Source: Hyphochytrium catenoides
Taxonomy: Eukaryota > Sar > Hyphochytriomycetes > Hyphochytriales > Hyphochytriaceae
Length of the DNA: 44,183 nucleotides
Direction of reading: 5' to 3'
Assembly: GCA_900088475.1 (NCBI GenBank)
Contig: FLMG01000807.1
Location: 66,422-110,604 of the forward strand
The position numbers and the translations under genes were made by a program. Position 1 is the first letter of the stretch, and every line of letters starts with the position of its first letter. A model generated the notes under the pieces. That model was not told the origin of the DNA, did not search any database, and worked only from the letters and a program-made list of their open reading frames with translations. This document shows, piece by piece, positions 22,604-31,178 of this stretch.

Positions 22604-23116
22604 AGAATGAAGACGCGAGAAGAGGCAGAGACGGAGACTCCGATGAGCCAGCGAGGGCGGTCTGGGAGGCAAGCAAACAAATGAGAATCAGCAACAAAAA
22701 GACCCAGTTTCCGGAACATTCAAGATTTCCAGCTGCATTATTGAGGCATATCAATAGTGTTTTTTGTGCAATGAAACTAAGGATACTTTCATGGAAACCT
22801 TGCACGCGAAAGCTGATGGGTTTGAGGTGATGATGGTTCGCTTCTGCTCTTCCGCTCCAGGCTCTGTCTCTTCCTTTCTTCTGTCATCTTTCCTCTCCCT
22901 CGACATGACGACCTCAGGGAAGTGCATCTCGTCATCAGCCTTCTTTCGGAAGACAAGAAGAGGTCCGTCCTCCTGCCCAGCGAAGGACGTATCAGGTCGA
23001 AAGGTAGCCAGGACGAGTGAAAAAGGAGAGGAAATAGAAGCAAAGAAGCAGAGGGCCTACTCTGCAACGGCGGCCTGCAGGAGGGAAAGAGAAGTGCGCC
23101 GAAGTAGCTGGCAAAG
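22308..23116. promoter_or_regulatory. Divergent intergenic region between the CLU-like and methyltransferase-like genes
   Basis: The flanking genes diverge, so this ~810 bp should contain both promoters. A pure GA run occurs near 22570-22605. On the minus strand, 22393-22495 reads as coding in two different frames (for example SAQYELLRVANNL), which might be a 5-prime exon of the CLU-like gene. I could not join it without a very short intron. Confidence 0.35.
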
Positions 23117-26100
23117 ATGGCTCGGGCCAGCTCAGCTTTCAAGGTTCCCTCGGGCCCAGGGCAGGATGGGAGCGCTCCTGGACCAGAGCTGGGCCCATCT
23201 CTGAGGTAAACGAAGAGCATCCTGGCAATGCTGACAAGCTGCCTTGCATTCTAACGCTCCTCCTATTGCTGCCTTCTGCTCCATCAGGTACCTTGATGAG
23301 TTCGTCACAAAGCTTTCCTGCGCCCCTGACCTTCTTGAGATGAAGATATTCCCCGACTCAAAGGAGATTACTGAGGTCATCCGGGATGTTTCCTTTCCCA
23401 AGTCCAGGGTCCCTAGCACTAACCTCGCCGCTGCCCAGTTTAGAGTATGGCAGTCTACAACGCTGTCCGAAAGCTTGTACTTCGGTCTTCCACTGAGCTG
23501 CTGGAGGGTAACGCCCCGCCAGGCGCAGAGGGAAAGGAAGCCACCCCCTTCCGAAGAGACTCCATTATCTGCATAGGCGATGGCTCGACCCGTACGCCTC
23601 AATTCGTTTCTCTTGCTGGTCCACTCTCTTTGCTCAATGCACGCCTCTTGCGACCTGGGCCGTTGGCTCTCCTGAGCACTGTCCTGCCTGTCTTTGTTCC
23701 TATGTCTCTGCGTCGATGGAGGCCTTCACTATCGACTGTCTGCTAATTGCCTTTGGTGGTTCATCTCAAATTGGTGCTGCCATGACTGCCCCTGTGAGAG
23801 CTCTGGTGCAAACCTTCTAAACCTTTTGCCGGTTGTCATCCACTAGCTCGATCTGCCGCACTCTTTGCATACCGTACCCGCGGCTGGGTATGTTACAGCA
23901 TCGACCCCATGATGAAAATCTCTGAGGGTCCAACAAATGGGCAAGAAGAGTCTCAACAGGTTTGTTAAGAAGAAGGAAGGAGCTCCCTTGCTGGTTAGCA
24001 GTTTCCTATTAAAGTGTGTTGTCAGGCAGGCGGAGGTCCAACAACTGACAAGAGAAAAGGGATGCCCTGGGACAGAATCAGAAACTTGAGGACAATCCGA
24101 GACAAGATTGAGAATGTAAGAGAGAGACACTCCTTTGCCACTTGGACGAGAGGTGTTCTCCCTTGTGACCGCTATATCTCCCATCTCTCTCTCATTTTGG
24201 AGACTTTCACACCTCCCGGGGCCTAAGCCATGGACCTTCTCTCGTTCTGACCAGCTCTATATTGACTATCTATGTGGACAGGTGTCTTTGAAAGTGAACC
24301 GTGCAATCGTCGTCCTCGTGCACGCCCATGTCACGTTAGAGCAGGCTATGCAAGCTGTGGATGCTGTCGAAGTCTTGGGTGTGGTTACCTCTCCATGGTA
24401 CAGTCATCTAAAATGTTCTCTTGTTCTTCCTCTATCTCTGTTCTCACTTCAACCTCTCAATGCCTCCGATTGACAAACTTGCAGCTGCAATTGGTACTCA
24501 AGACAGATGGAATGGCAGGGCCGGCCACCTGATATAGTGTATGAGGATTGCGGGATGCTTACAGAGCACAGAGAAGTAAGGTGGTGCTTCCTTTCAATAA
24601 GTGATAGATAGGTATGAGAGAGGGATGGGAGGTAAACGTCGAGAGAGAAGCAAGAGCGAAAGCCCTACACCAGCAATATCAGCTAAAAGCGATTCCTTTT
24701 CTTGCATCGTAGCTCCGCGTGTGGTCGAGCCGTCCAGTAACGCGGAGACCCGAAGAGCTGCGAGGCTGTATGGTCAAAGAGCTCCCTCCCTCGCTCCCAG
24801 GAGAGACGGGGAGTGAAGATGATGAACATCTAGGAATAGCAGACGGTGAAGCTCTTCTATCTATGGCTCTCCGGACCCAACCACTGCAACGATCCTTGCC
24901 TCCCTCAGCTATGGAAAGCCTAATGGGGTGAGCAGAAGTTCTGTGCTTGCCTTCTCCCTCTTTTTCTCAGAATCTGCTTGAAGGCATTTCGAGAGAAGGA
25001 CCTCTGCTTCAGTCCTTTTGCTAGGAGCAAATACTTCTTGCCTAGATGCAATGAAGGGGCTAGGACTACGACGAGCCTGGATCCCAAGGGTAATGGATGA
25101 TGGAGACATCCAGTTTACCCCGTTAGGAGCCGCAGATGCCCTTGCTAGGCGAGAAGGGGTGTTGCCTGTGGATTATATCATAGATTTTGCCGTGCTCGAT
25201 ACTCTGCTTGCCACAGCCGGAGCAAACCGACGTCCGGCCCTAGCAGTAAATTTTATGGCCGCGCTGCAAGACTGGATGACGCGAAGAGAAAGCGAGAAAG
25301 GTAGCTACATATGCCTTTAAGTAGCATATATCTCATGCCTGCTTACAGCAATGCTGCAGGTGGCGGCATCTCAGGTGCCGTGTATTGCTTCAGCACCAAG
25401 AAGTTCCTAAGGAAACAGGCAGCGCTAGCCAAGTGAGTGAACCCACAGGAAGGATTGTGAGGCTTCAATGAGGAAGGAGAGGGAAGGGAGGTTTATTAGG
25501 AGGGGGAGTGCTGTGACCAATGAGGAAACATATAAGACATCCAAATGGAGGGCGAACGGAAACTGTGAGTCTCTTGCCGCCGGCCGGCTAGAACGAAGCT
25601 CATACGATGTGTGTTTAGTCCCGCCCTCTCTTGGCACGTCCAGACCAAGACATTCACTACTGAGACCCCGACTATCTGGCGCCTGTACTGCTGCAGGTAT
25701 AACAGAGAGCTTTTTTCTTTTTTTCAAAAGGCTATAGATTGCTAGTCACTGCTCTGCAGGACAGGGTGGCGGCAGCCAGTTCTAGTACTCTGACAATCTA
25801 ACTCTGTGATTCTTTCTTTCATTCACTTCAGCTCCTCATCTGGTGACGATAACAGAGAGGAGACGGACTTAACACAGATCGGTGGCAGCGGAGACTCTAC
25901 CCCGGCCGTCTTGACCGAGTTGTGCCGCCAACGGGTACCACTCGGAGGCTGTGAAGAGCTGATGAGCACCCCACGGACTATCTCAAGCTTCAATGCTCTG
26001 TACTCTCAAGCAGTGAAGGACAGCGAGGACAGGACCGGATCAGCTTTGTCCACTGTCACAGGCACGATAGCAGTGAAGCGCTTGGCAGGTAAACATCTCC

Positions 26101-26555
26101 TGTTCCTGGATATGCAAGACCCAGCGGACGGGAGTCAGCTGCAGGTACTAGCTAGAAGAGAAGGGGGCCCTGGAAAAAAATATAATTGTCGTTGCCACCT
26201 TTCCCTCTCTGCGCTGGCGATGTGACAGATAATAGCCAACAGCAGCCGCTTTTCCTCCGAAATCCTTAGAGAGAACTTTCACTTAGTGGGTAGCATCCTC
26301 CGCAAAGGTAAGAATGATGTTGCTCTATGCGGGTCCTGTACTGGGAGGCAAGAATAGACGCCTTTCCTCCTCTTTTCACTATACAAGCATCGCTGATGGA
26401 CTGATGGAGCATACGGCTTCTGCGACCCGACAGGCGATACAGTGCGGGCCACAGGCCTTCCGGATGTCTCAAAGAGAGGAAAATTTTCGCTCAATGCCTC
26501 GGACCTTCAACTGCTTGAAAAGGCACCAACCATGTCCAGGACCGTATTTCAGTGA
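23117..26555 (+). CDS. Methyltransferase-like protein with C-terminal aaRS-type OB fold
   Basis: Thirteen-exon model: 23117-23205, 23288-23375, 23444-23591, 23847-23959, 24026-24115, 24282-24397, 24485-24575, 24713-24927, 24984-25300, 25360-25432, 25832-26144, 26229-26307, 26434-26555. Phases agree: 617 aa. A TAG sits in frame just upstream of the ATG. Residues about 60-240 carry CIGDGSTPRSAALFAYRTRG, VCYSIDPMM, AIVVLVHAHVTLEQAM and VVTSPCCNWYSRQ. This order (glycine-rich loop, acidic strand end, strand, then a Pro-Cys-Cys-Asn-Trp turn) suggests a Rossmann-like SAM-dependent methyltransferase, but that is inference. The middle region is unrecognised. Residues about 525-610 match the OB fold of Lys/Asp/Asn-tRNA synthetases (GKHLLFLDMQDPADGSQLQ, LRKGDTVRATGLPDVSKRGK), yet no synthetase catalytic domain follows. 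A role in RNA modification is a reasonable guess. The exon 2 donor is ambiguous; 23375 was chosen. Confidence 0.7.
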
Positions 26556-26629
26556 ATCAGCTGGCGATTGCAGTCTTCGTGGTAATCAGAACGTACTCCG
26601 CCTCTCGCTAGCTAGACAACGGACCTGAT

Positions 26630-28471
26630 TCAAGGAGGTAACACGAGAGGGGTACCCATAGACTTTCGGACTTCATAAGGAGGAAGCCAATGGGTTAGGA
26701 GATTTTCGAACAGAGCCCGTACAAGGGATGGAGAGGGTCCTGTCTTCCTCTGAAGATAGCGGCATATCTCCATTGTGGGCTTCACGCCTGTCTCATCGAA
26801 GATTTGGATTGTCCGAACAAGCCGTTCAGGGTATCGATCGGCCTTTTCCAGCCGACGAATAAATCGAAACACAAGTGAGGCATCAGGTTGCCAGGTCACG
26901 CGAAGAGGGAGTGGACGCTTGCCTCTCCCCTTATTGTTAACCGCTATCTGTCCCTTTGTAGAGGAGAAAAGTGCCGACAACACCTCCTCGGTTTCGTCCC
27001 ATTGACCCTCACTAGTCAGGAATTCCAGCACTTCCTGCACCTGCAGGGCTGTTAGCTGCAGCTGTCTCTTCTTCATAGCAGATATACACTGCCAAAGCAG
27101 GCTAAGATCTTGGTTTCGTTTGGCATCTCTAAGAAGAGGGTAGAACTCCCTCGTGTCGCCTAAAGTCAACACCTTCTGGCGTTCCCACCATTCCGCGTAG
27201 TGGTTCAGCCTTCGCCGTCTATAGAACCCAATAAGATGACAGAAAGATGCGCGGTCGGGCATGAGACCCCATTGGGGTAGCTTTTGTTGAAACAGTCTCA
27301 GTGCTTTCTGCTCTGCTTGGTCGGCCAATTGTTCATTATCGTGCTCCTGGCAATAGGCCGCTAGTAGAAGGTTGAAGAGCTCAATGTGGGGAGTTAGCGC
27401 TAGATCTCGGTACGCTGTCTCAACCAGGTGCTCTACTTTGTCTGTCCTTCCCCTCTGCAAGTAGAAGAGGCCCAAGGCCTGAAGAGTTCGTAACGTTGGC
27501 TTGAGCCCATACTTGTTTGACATTAGCTGCAAGATACTTTCTGCTCTTTCTGCTTGTCCTCTGGACAGTAGAACGCTGATCAAGGCTTCAAACACCTCAG
27601 CGTTAGGTTCGACCCCAAGCAGCGCAATGGCATCTTGCAGAGCTTTGTCTAGTTTATAGGCATTGGTCACTGAGGGCAAGGCGATGAAGGCATTGAGCGT
27701 CTCCACATTTCTCTCAGTGTCATACTCTAAGCTAGCCTTCACCAGGTCTAGGCCTAGACTAGATCGGTTGAAAGCGCCACAAGTACGAAGAATACGATTG
27801 AGCGCTGTCGCTGATTGTAGCATCAACCCTTTCCCCACCAGCTCCGTCAGCGCCTGTGATGCCTCTTTCACTTTGGCCTTTTCTACCAGCGTCATTGCTA
27901 TCTTGATGCCGATGGGCTCTGTATCCAGCCCGAAATGCTCTGACAACGAGGCGNNNNNNNNNNNNNNNNNNNNNNNNNNNNNNNNNNNNNNNNNNNNNNN
28001 NNNGTTGATGAGGAGCTCTATCACGGAGGCAAACGTTTCGGCGGACGGGCTGGTGTCACTAACCCCGCGCTCAGAAAGCAGCTTCGACAAGGACGCCCAT
28101 TCAGTTAGCTGAAAAGGCCCTGGCGGGACTTGATGGCGACTTGACGCAGCTCCATCTTCTTGCTGGCTAATGGCTTGGGGAGAACTCTTAGACGGTGCCA
28201 ACGGACGGCCTTCTGCGTCTGGGCTTCCTACTTCACTATATGCTAACGGAGCTGCATCCGCGGTAGAGGAGGACGATCTGGAAAGGCAAGCGTTTGTTCC
28301 ATGCCGCCTTTGCCACCGGCCTGGCGGCAGCAGTGCCAAAACCGCGCTTGCATCGGAAGGTTGTATTCTTGCTCTGCCAAGTCCTCTCCACGCTAGATGA
28401 GGATTAACTGAGGGCGACGCTCCAGGACCTAATGTATAATAAGCGAGGACTAGGCGTCTCGTGCCCTTCAT
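26630..28471 (-). CDS. Pentatricopeptide repeat (PPR) protein, intronless, interrupted by an assembly gap
   Basis: A single open frame of 613 codons runs from ATG at 28471, with a 50-N gap at 27954-28003; both sides are open in the same phase if the gap really is 50 bases. The N-terminus is Arg/Ser/Ala-rich with few acidic residues, as in a mitochondrial or plastid targeting peptide. From about residue 170 on there are tandem helical repeats of about 35 residues with PPR signatures: ATALNRILRTCGAFNRS, VEPNAEVFEALISVLLSRGQ, LKPTLRTLQALGLFYLQRGR, LTPHIELFNLLLAAYCQE and LMPDRASFCHLIGFYRRRR. PPR proteins bind organellar RNA base by base and act in RNA stability, processing or translation. No DYW, SMR or PRORP domain is visible. 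The stop is only 74 bp from the convergent methyltransferase-like gene. Confidence 0.85.
   Translation of the reverse strand: MKGTRRLVLAYYTLGPGASPSVNPHLAWRGLGRARIQPSDASAVLALLPPGRWQRRHGTNACLSRSSSSTADAAPLAYSEVGSPDAEGRPLAPSKSSPQAISQQEDGAASSRHQVPPGPFQLTEWASLSKLLSERGVSDTSPSAETFASVIELLINXXXXXXXXXXXXXXXXXASLSEHFGLDTEPIGIKIAMTLVEKAKVKEASQALTELVGKGLMLQSATALNRILRTCGAFNRSSLGLDLVKASLEYDTERNVETLNAFIALPSVTNAYKLDKALQDAIALLGVEPNAEVFEALISVLLSRGQAERAESILQLMSNKYGLKPTLRTLQALGLFYLQRGRTDKVEHLVETAYRDLALTPHIELFNLLLAAYCQEHDNEQLADQAEQKALRLFQQKLPQWGLMPDRASFCHLIGFYRRRRLNHYAEWWERQKVLTLGDTREFYPLLRDAKRNQDLSLLWQCISAMKKRQLQLTALQVQEVLEFLTSEGQWDETEEVLSALFSSTKGQIAVNNKGRGKRPLPLRVTWQPDASLVFRFIRRLEKADRYPERLVRTIQIFDETGVKPTMEICRYLQRKTGPSPSLVRALFENLLTHWLPPYEVRKSMGTPLVLPP
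27954..28003. other. Assembly gap (50 N)
   Basis: Fifty consecutive N lie inside the PPR coding region. A round 50 may be a placeholder, so the true missing length, the repeat count and the reading frame across it are unknown. Confidence 0.99.
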
Positions 28472-28515
28472 TTCCTCTTGGTGTCACAGGGTCGGTCTTC
28501 TAGGCCGATACTCGG

Positions 28516-28541
28516 TCATGCTCGAAGCCGCGGGAGCATGA
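28516..28541. other. Perfect 8-bp inverted repeat (possible hairpin)
   Basis: The arms tcatgctc (28516-28523) and gagcatga (28534-28541) are exact reverse complements around a 10-nt GC-rich loop. It lies in the 92-bp spacer between the stop of the 107-aa gene and the start of the PPR gene, both on the minus strand. It could be a 3-prime end structure, a regulatory dyad or chance. Confidence 0.5.
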
Positions 28542-28563
28542 TCACGTCACCAACAATAGGAGG

Positions 28564-29157
28564 CTACTCAGGAGGCGTGAATATCTGCTCAAACTGCCCT
28601 TCCCAGGTACAATAGGCGCCCAACAATATCAAGCATATGTCTGCCATCTCCTTCGTCTGGGCTGCTGCTCTTCCACTGAAAGCTTTGGAAAGCGAGCCGG
28701 CTACGAAGTCTCCTGACTTCTACTTTCCTTCCAGGTGGACTGCCTCCTCTTGCTGCTGCTCTCTTGGTCATCGCATGGAACAGTGGAAAGGGAGGAGGGC
28801 GCGGTTCCTTGTGTTTGGTAGAGTTGTGAGGAGAGCGTCTACGATGCCTGCCGTTAGCGGTCTCGTTAGTGGTCGATGATCGTTTCTTGGCGCTAAAATA
28901 ATGCTAAGAGCTGCACTATAAGGTCTTTATTCTTAGGCACATCATGAAACTTATCGAGAGGCACACCGTCTTCTTGGTCTTCGCATGTTCTTTGGATTGA
29001 TTGTGGAAGAGGTAAAGCAGGAGATGTCAACCACATGGCGAATAAAGATAAAGCCTAAGCGACATGGAAGAAGTAAACTCCCTGACCACCTGACCCAGAA
29101 GAGTTAGAATGGAGCGTGACACTACTCAGCTACTGAAGATTGTTCGTTGTCGCCCAT
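28564..29157 (-). CDS. Small acidic unrecognised protein (four-exon model, 107 aa)
   Basis: Exons inferred: 29157-29126, 28989-28917, 28838-28724, 28667-28564. Every junction keeps phase and the total is exactly 108 codons with the TAG. Branch-like gctaac precedes the third exon. The N-terminus is acidic (MGDNEQSSVAE, DQEDGVPLDKFHDV), the middle is Ser/Lys-rich (DDQESSSKRRQSTWKE), and the C-terminus has a hydrophobic, cysteine-containing helix (MADICLILLGAYCTWEGQF). No domain is recognised. The third exon is the most convincing and the first is short. It lies head-to-tail with the PPR gene, 92 bp away. Confidence 0.5.
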
Positions 29158-29381
29158 CGGTCAACAGACGGACAGGATCACTATCTCTTTATAGCTCTCC
29201 ATGAAGATCATCGTCTGTGCTCTCTTATGGCAAGCAGAGAGGCTCTAGAGCGGTCAGCAGTCCGATAAATGAACGTTGTATTCTATTGCTCTCACAGCCT
29301 GGACACACCTATTTGAAGCCAAATAAGCAGGGCATCTATTGCTGTGGTTGCCCCTTCAGTGTGGCCAATGACGGATGCGAA

Positions 29382-30353
29382 CTATTGGACAAAAAGCTGT
29401 GCAATCTCCCGCATAGGATGCTTCTTAGGCGTCGGGCCCCGGCGCCGGATAGGGTTCGCGCCCTTGAGAGTCCTTATCCCAACTCCTCCAAACATATCAC
29501 GGCACATCATGTCCGAGAAGGTGATGCGATGTGTGGCGACTCCTGGCGGCGGCGGAGAGCCTTTGGGAATATGAATCTGTTCAATGTACTTTCCTTCGGC
29601 AGCAGGGTTGAAGGGATCAAAGAGAACATGCGGGGATCCCATGGTATAGAGGCTCTCAATCGTCCGCTCCAACTCAAGATCAAAGCGCTTCCACTTCGCC
29701 TTTCTTCCTGTAGGGTTGTTGTCATACCGGTATTCCCATCGAATGGAAGGATCATACTCCATATCACTAATCCACTCGTCTATCTTTACCGCACTGTAGA
29801 TGCGCTTCGCTGCGCCACAGTCACACTTCTTCTCTCCAAACCCCTTGCAAATGCAGTATTCGCATGCACAGCGCTTCTTAAAGACGGGTGGATACTTGCA
29901 ATGGGGGCAAATGCGGTTCGGAGGAAACGGGGCATCGCGTCCTTGTATGGTCCGGAAGAGATGGCCTCCCAAATGTCTTCTATCTTCAATGTCTTCAGAG
30001 AGTGTCGGTCGACATCGTGGATAGTCCTCGGACACTTTCATACGCTCTAACTTTTCAGCTTGCGCGATCGGTCCGAACACATCCTTCACCAAGCCTGTAA
30101 CTGGATCTCTGGGAACGATAATTTTTCCTTGCGCATTTCTGTGGATGCCCTGCGCTCTCTCCCTTGAGCGTGCGGATAGCTCTTCCTCTGTTGGCTGACG
30201 TTTGGCGCTCAATTGCTCGCACATAGGTTTGTGCGCCTTCCACGCCGCTTTTTGGCATTCCTTAGAGCAATATCGAGCAGTTTCACAGGCACTGCAAAGT
30301 AATAGCCTTCCAGCTTCCTGCTGGGTCTTCTGACAATTCGCGCATGCGTCCAT
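29382..30353 (-). CDS. MYND zinc finger protein with Cys-rich centre and WWE-like domain
   Basis: Intronless frame of 323 codons from ATG at 30353. Residues 4-43 form a textbook MYND finger: CANCQ, LLLCSACETARYCSKECQ, then AWKAHKPMC, giving the C4-C2-HC set of zinc ligands. Residues about 150-190 are a second cysteine cluster (RICPHCKYPP, RCACEYCICKGFGEKKCDCG) that may bind zinc. Residues about 205-300 look like a WWE domain, starting IRWEYRYDN and continuing KAKWKRFDLELERTIESLY to HRITFSDMM. MYND fingers bind proline-rich partners and WWE domains bind ADP-ribose or iso-ADP-ribose in ubiquitin or PARP pathways. A link to ADP-ribose signalling is therefore possible but inferred, and the WWE call is moderate. 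A 277-codon plus-strand frame over the same DNA is its shadow. Confidence 0.82.
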   Translation of the reverse strand: MDACANCQKTQQEAGRLLLCSACETARYCSKECQKAAWKAHKPMCEQLSAKRQPTEEELSARSRERAQGIHRNAQGKIIVPRDPVTGLVKDVFGPIAQAEKLERMKVSEDYPRCRPTLSEDIEDRRHLGGHLFRTIQGRDAPFPPNRICPHCKYPPVFKKRCACEYCICKGFGEKKCDCGAAKRIYSAVKIDEWISDMEYDPSIRWEYRYDNNPTGRKAKWKRFDLELERTIESLYTMGSPHVLFDPFNPAAEGKYIEQIHIPKGSPPPPGVATHRITFSDMMCRDMFGGVGIRTLKGANPIRRRGPTPKKHPMREIAQLFVQ

Positions 30354-30480
30354 CTTGATCTTAGGTTGACTGAGAGCAAGACGGAGCTAGGCTCTGTAAA
30401 ATTCAACTCCACTATAGCGAAGATCCACCAACTTCCTTAGAAGAAGCCAGCGAGAGGCTTCCCGACCTTATACCAGGACT

Positions 30481-30990
30481 CTATGAGAGTTTACTGGCTT
30501 CTCCTGGCTGTCGGTCCTGCAACCAACCTTCTCTCAGGCAAAGAAGAAGCAGGGCAGCGAGCAGCCAAGGACTTTTCTTCTCATGAAGATCCATCGCCTT
30601 TTCTCTTTGCAGGTTCGCACATATCGACGCCACGTAGCCGCTAACGCCCACCGCACCGCGTCCATCCAGCTTTGGTTATCATTTGTTGGTTACTTAGCAT
30701 GTTGTGGGGGCTGTTACAAACAATACCTGCCAAAAGGTATGGCATTTCTGTAGTGTTACCTTAGGCTTTATGACACAACTTTCGTCGGTCTGACTAACAA
30801 TTGCCCCACCCATCTCGTTGAGCTTAATGCCCGTCTTTTCCTTCAGGCGTGGGTGGTTACTGCACTCTCGGTAGGGTGGATGGGTCATGGCAGTTAGAGA
30901 ATGGGTAGGTGATGTGGGTGTTACAAGACAGAAGTGACGGTGAGGCTGCGGCGCGGGAGCCAGCACCGGCCGCCGCTGCACCACTGCCAT
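30481..30990 (-). CDS. Small protein with C-terminal hydrophobic segment (two-exon model, 139 aa)
   Basis: Exons inferred: 30990-30760 and 30669-30481, joined at AAG|gtaaca with phase 0 on both sides. Residues 1-35 are rich in Ala, Pro, Arg and His and may be a targeting peptide. Next come RECSNHPRLKEKTGIKLNEM and DESCVIKPK. The second exon carries GVSGYVASICANLQREKAM and a short hydrophobic stretch, SPWLLAALLLLCL, about 20 residues from the end. A tail-anchored or single-pass membrane protein is possible. No family is recognised. It is compactly divergent (188 bp) from the LMBR1-like gene and lies 127 bp before the MYND gene on the same strand. Confidence 0.5.
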
Positions 30991-31178
30991 CGCTCGCCCA
31001 CGCTGCGATGGTCCGATAGCCTGAAGCGCGTCTGGAAGAAGCTCCCAGACTCTATTTAAAGATCACTTTGCCTCCTCAAGTTGCTATATGTTGTACTCAT
31101 CCGTCACCGGGCACTTGGGTTGAAGAAACAAAGAGTACACTCAGAGGAGCGCTAGGCAGCTCTCCTTTTGAAAGCAGG
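30991..31178. promoter_or_regulatory. Compact bidirectional promoter region
   Basis: Only 188 bp separate the two divergent start codons, so promoters and both 5-prime UTRs must fit here or overlap coding sequence. A tctatttaaag stretch at 31051-31061 is a possible TATA-like element for the plus-strand gene. No other motif stands out. Confidence 0.45.

Noticed and set aside
25468-25737. Plus-strand frame of 89 codons between exons of the methyltransferase-like gene
   Set aside because: Falls entirely in the intron 25433-25831. The flanking exons join in phase without it.
28170-28400. Plus-strand frame in the PPR region
   Set aside because: Antisense shadow of the PPR protein's N-terminal part.
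29217-30050. Plus-strand open frame of 277 codons
   Set aside because: It lies antisense to the MYND-WWE gene, whose zinc-finger ligands and WWE pattern are unmistakable. The plus-strand translation has no domain.
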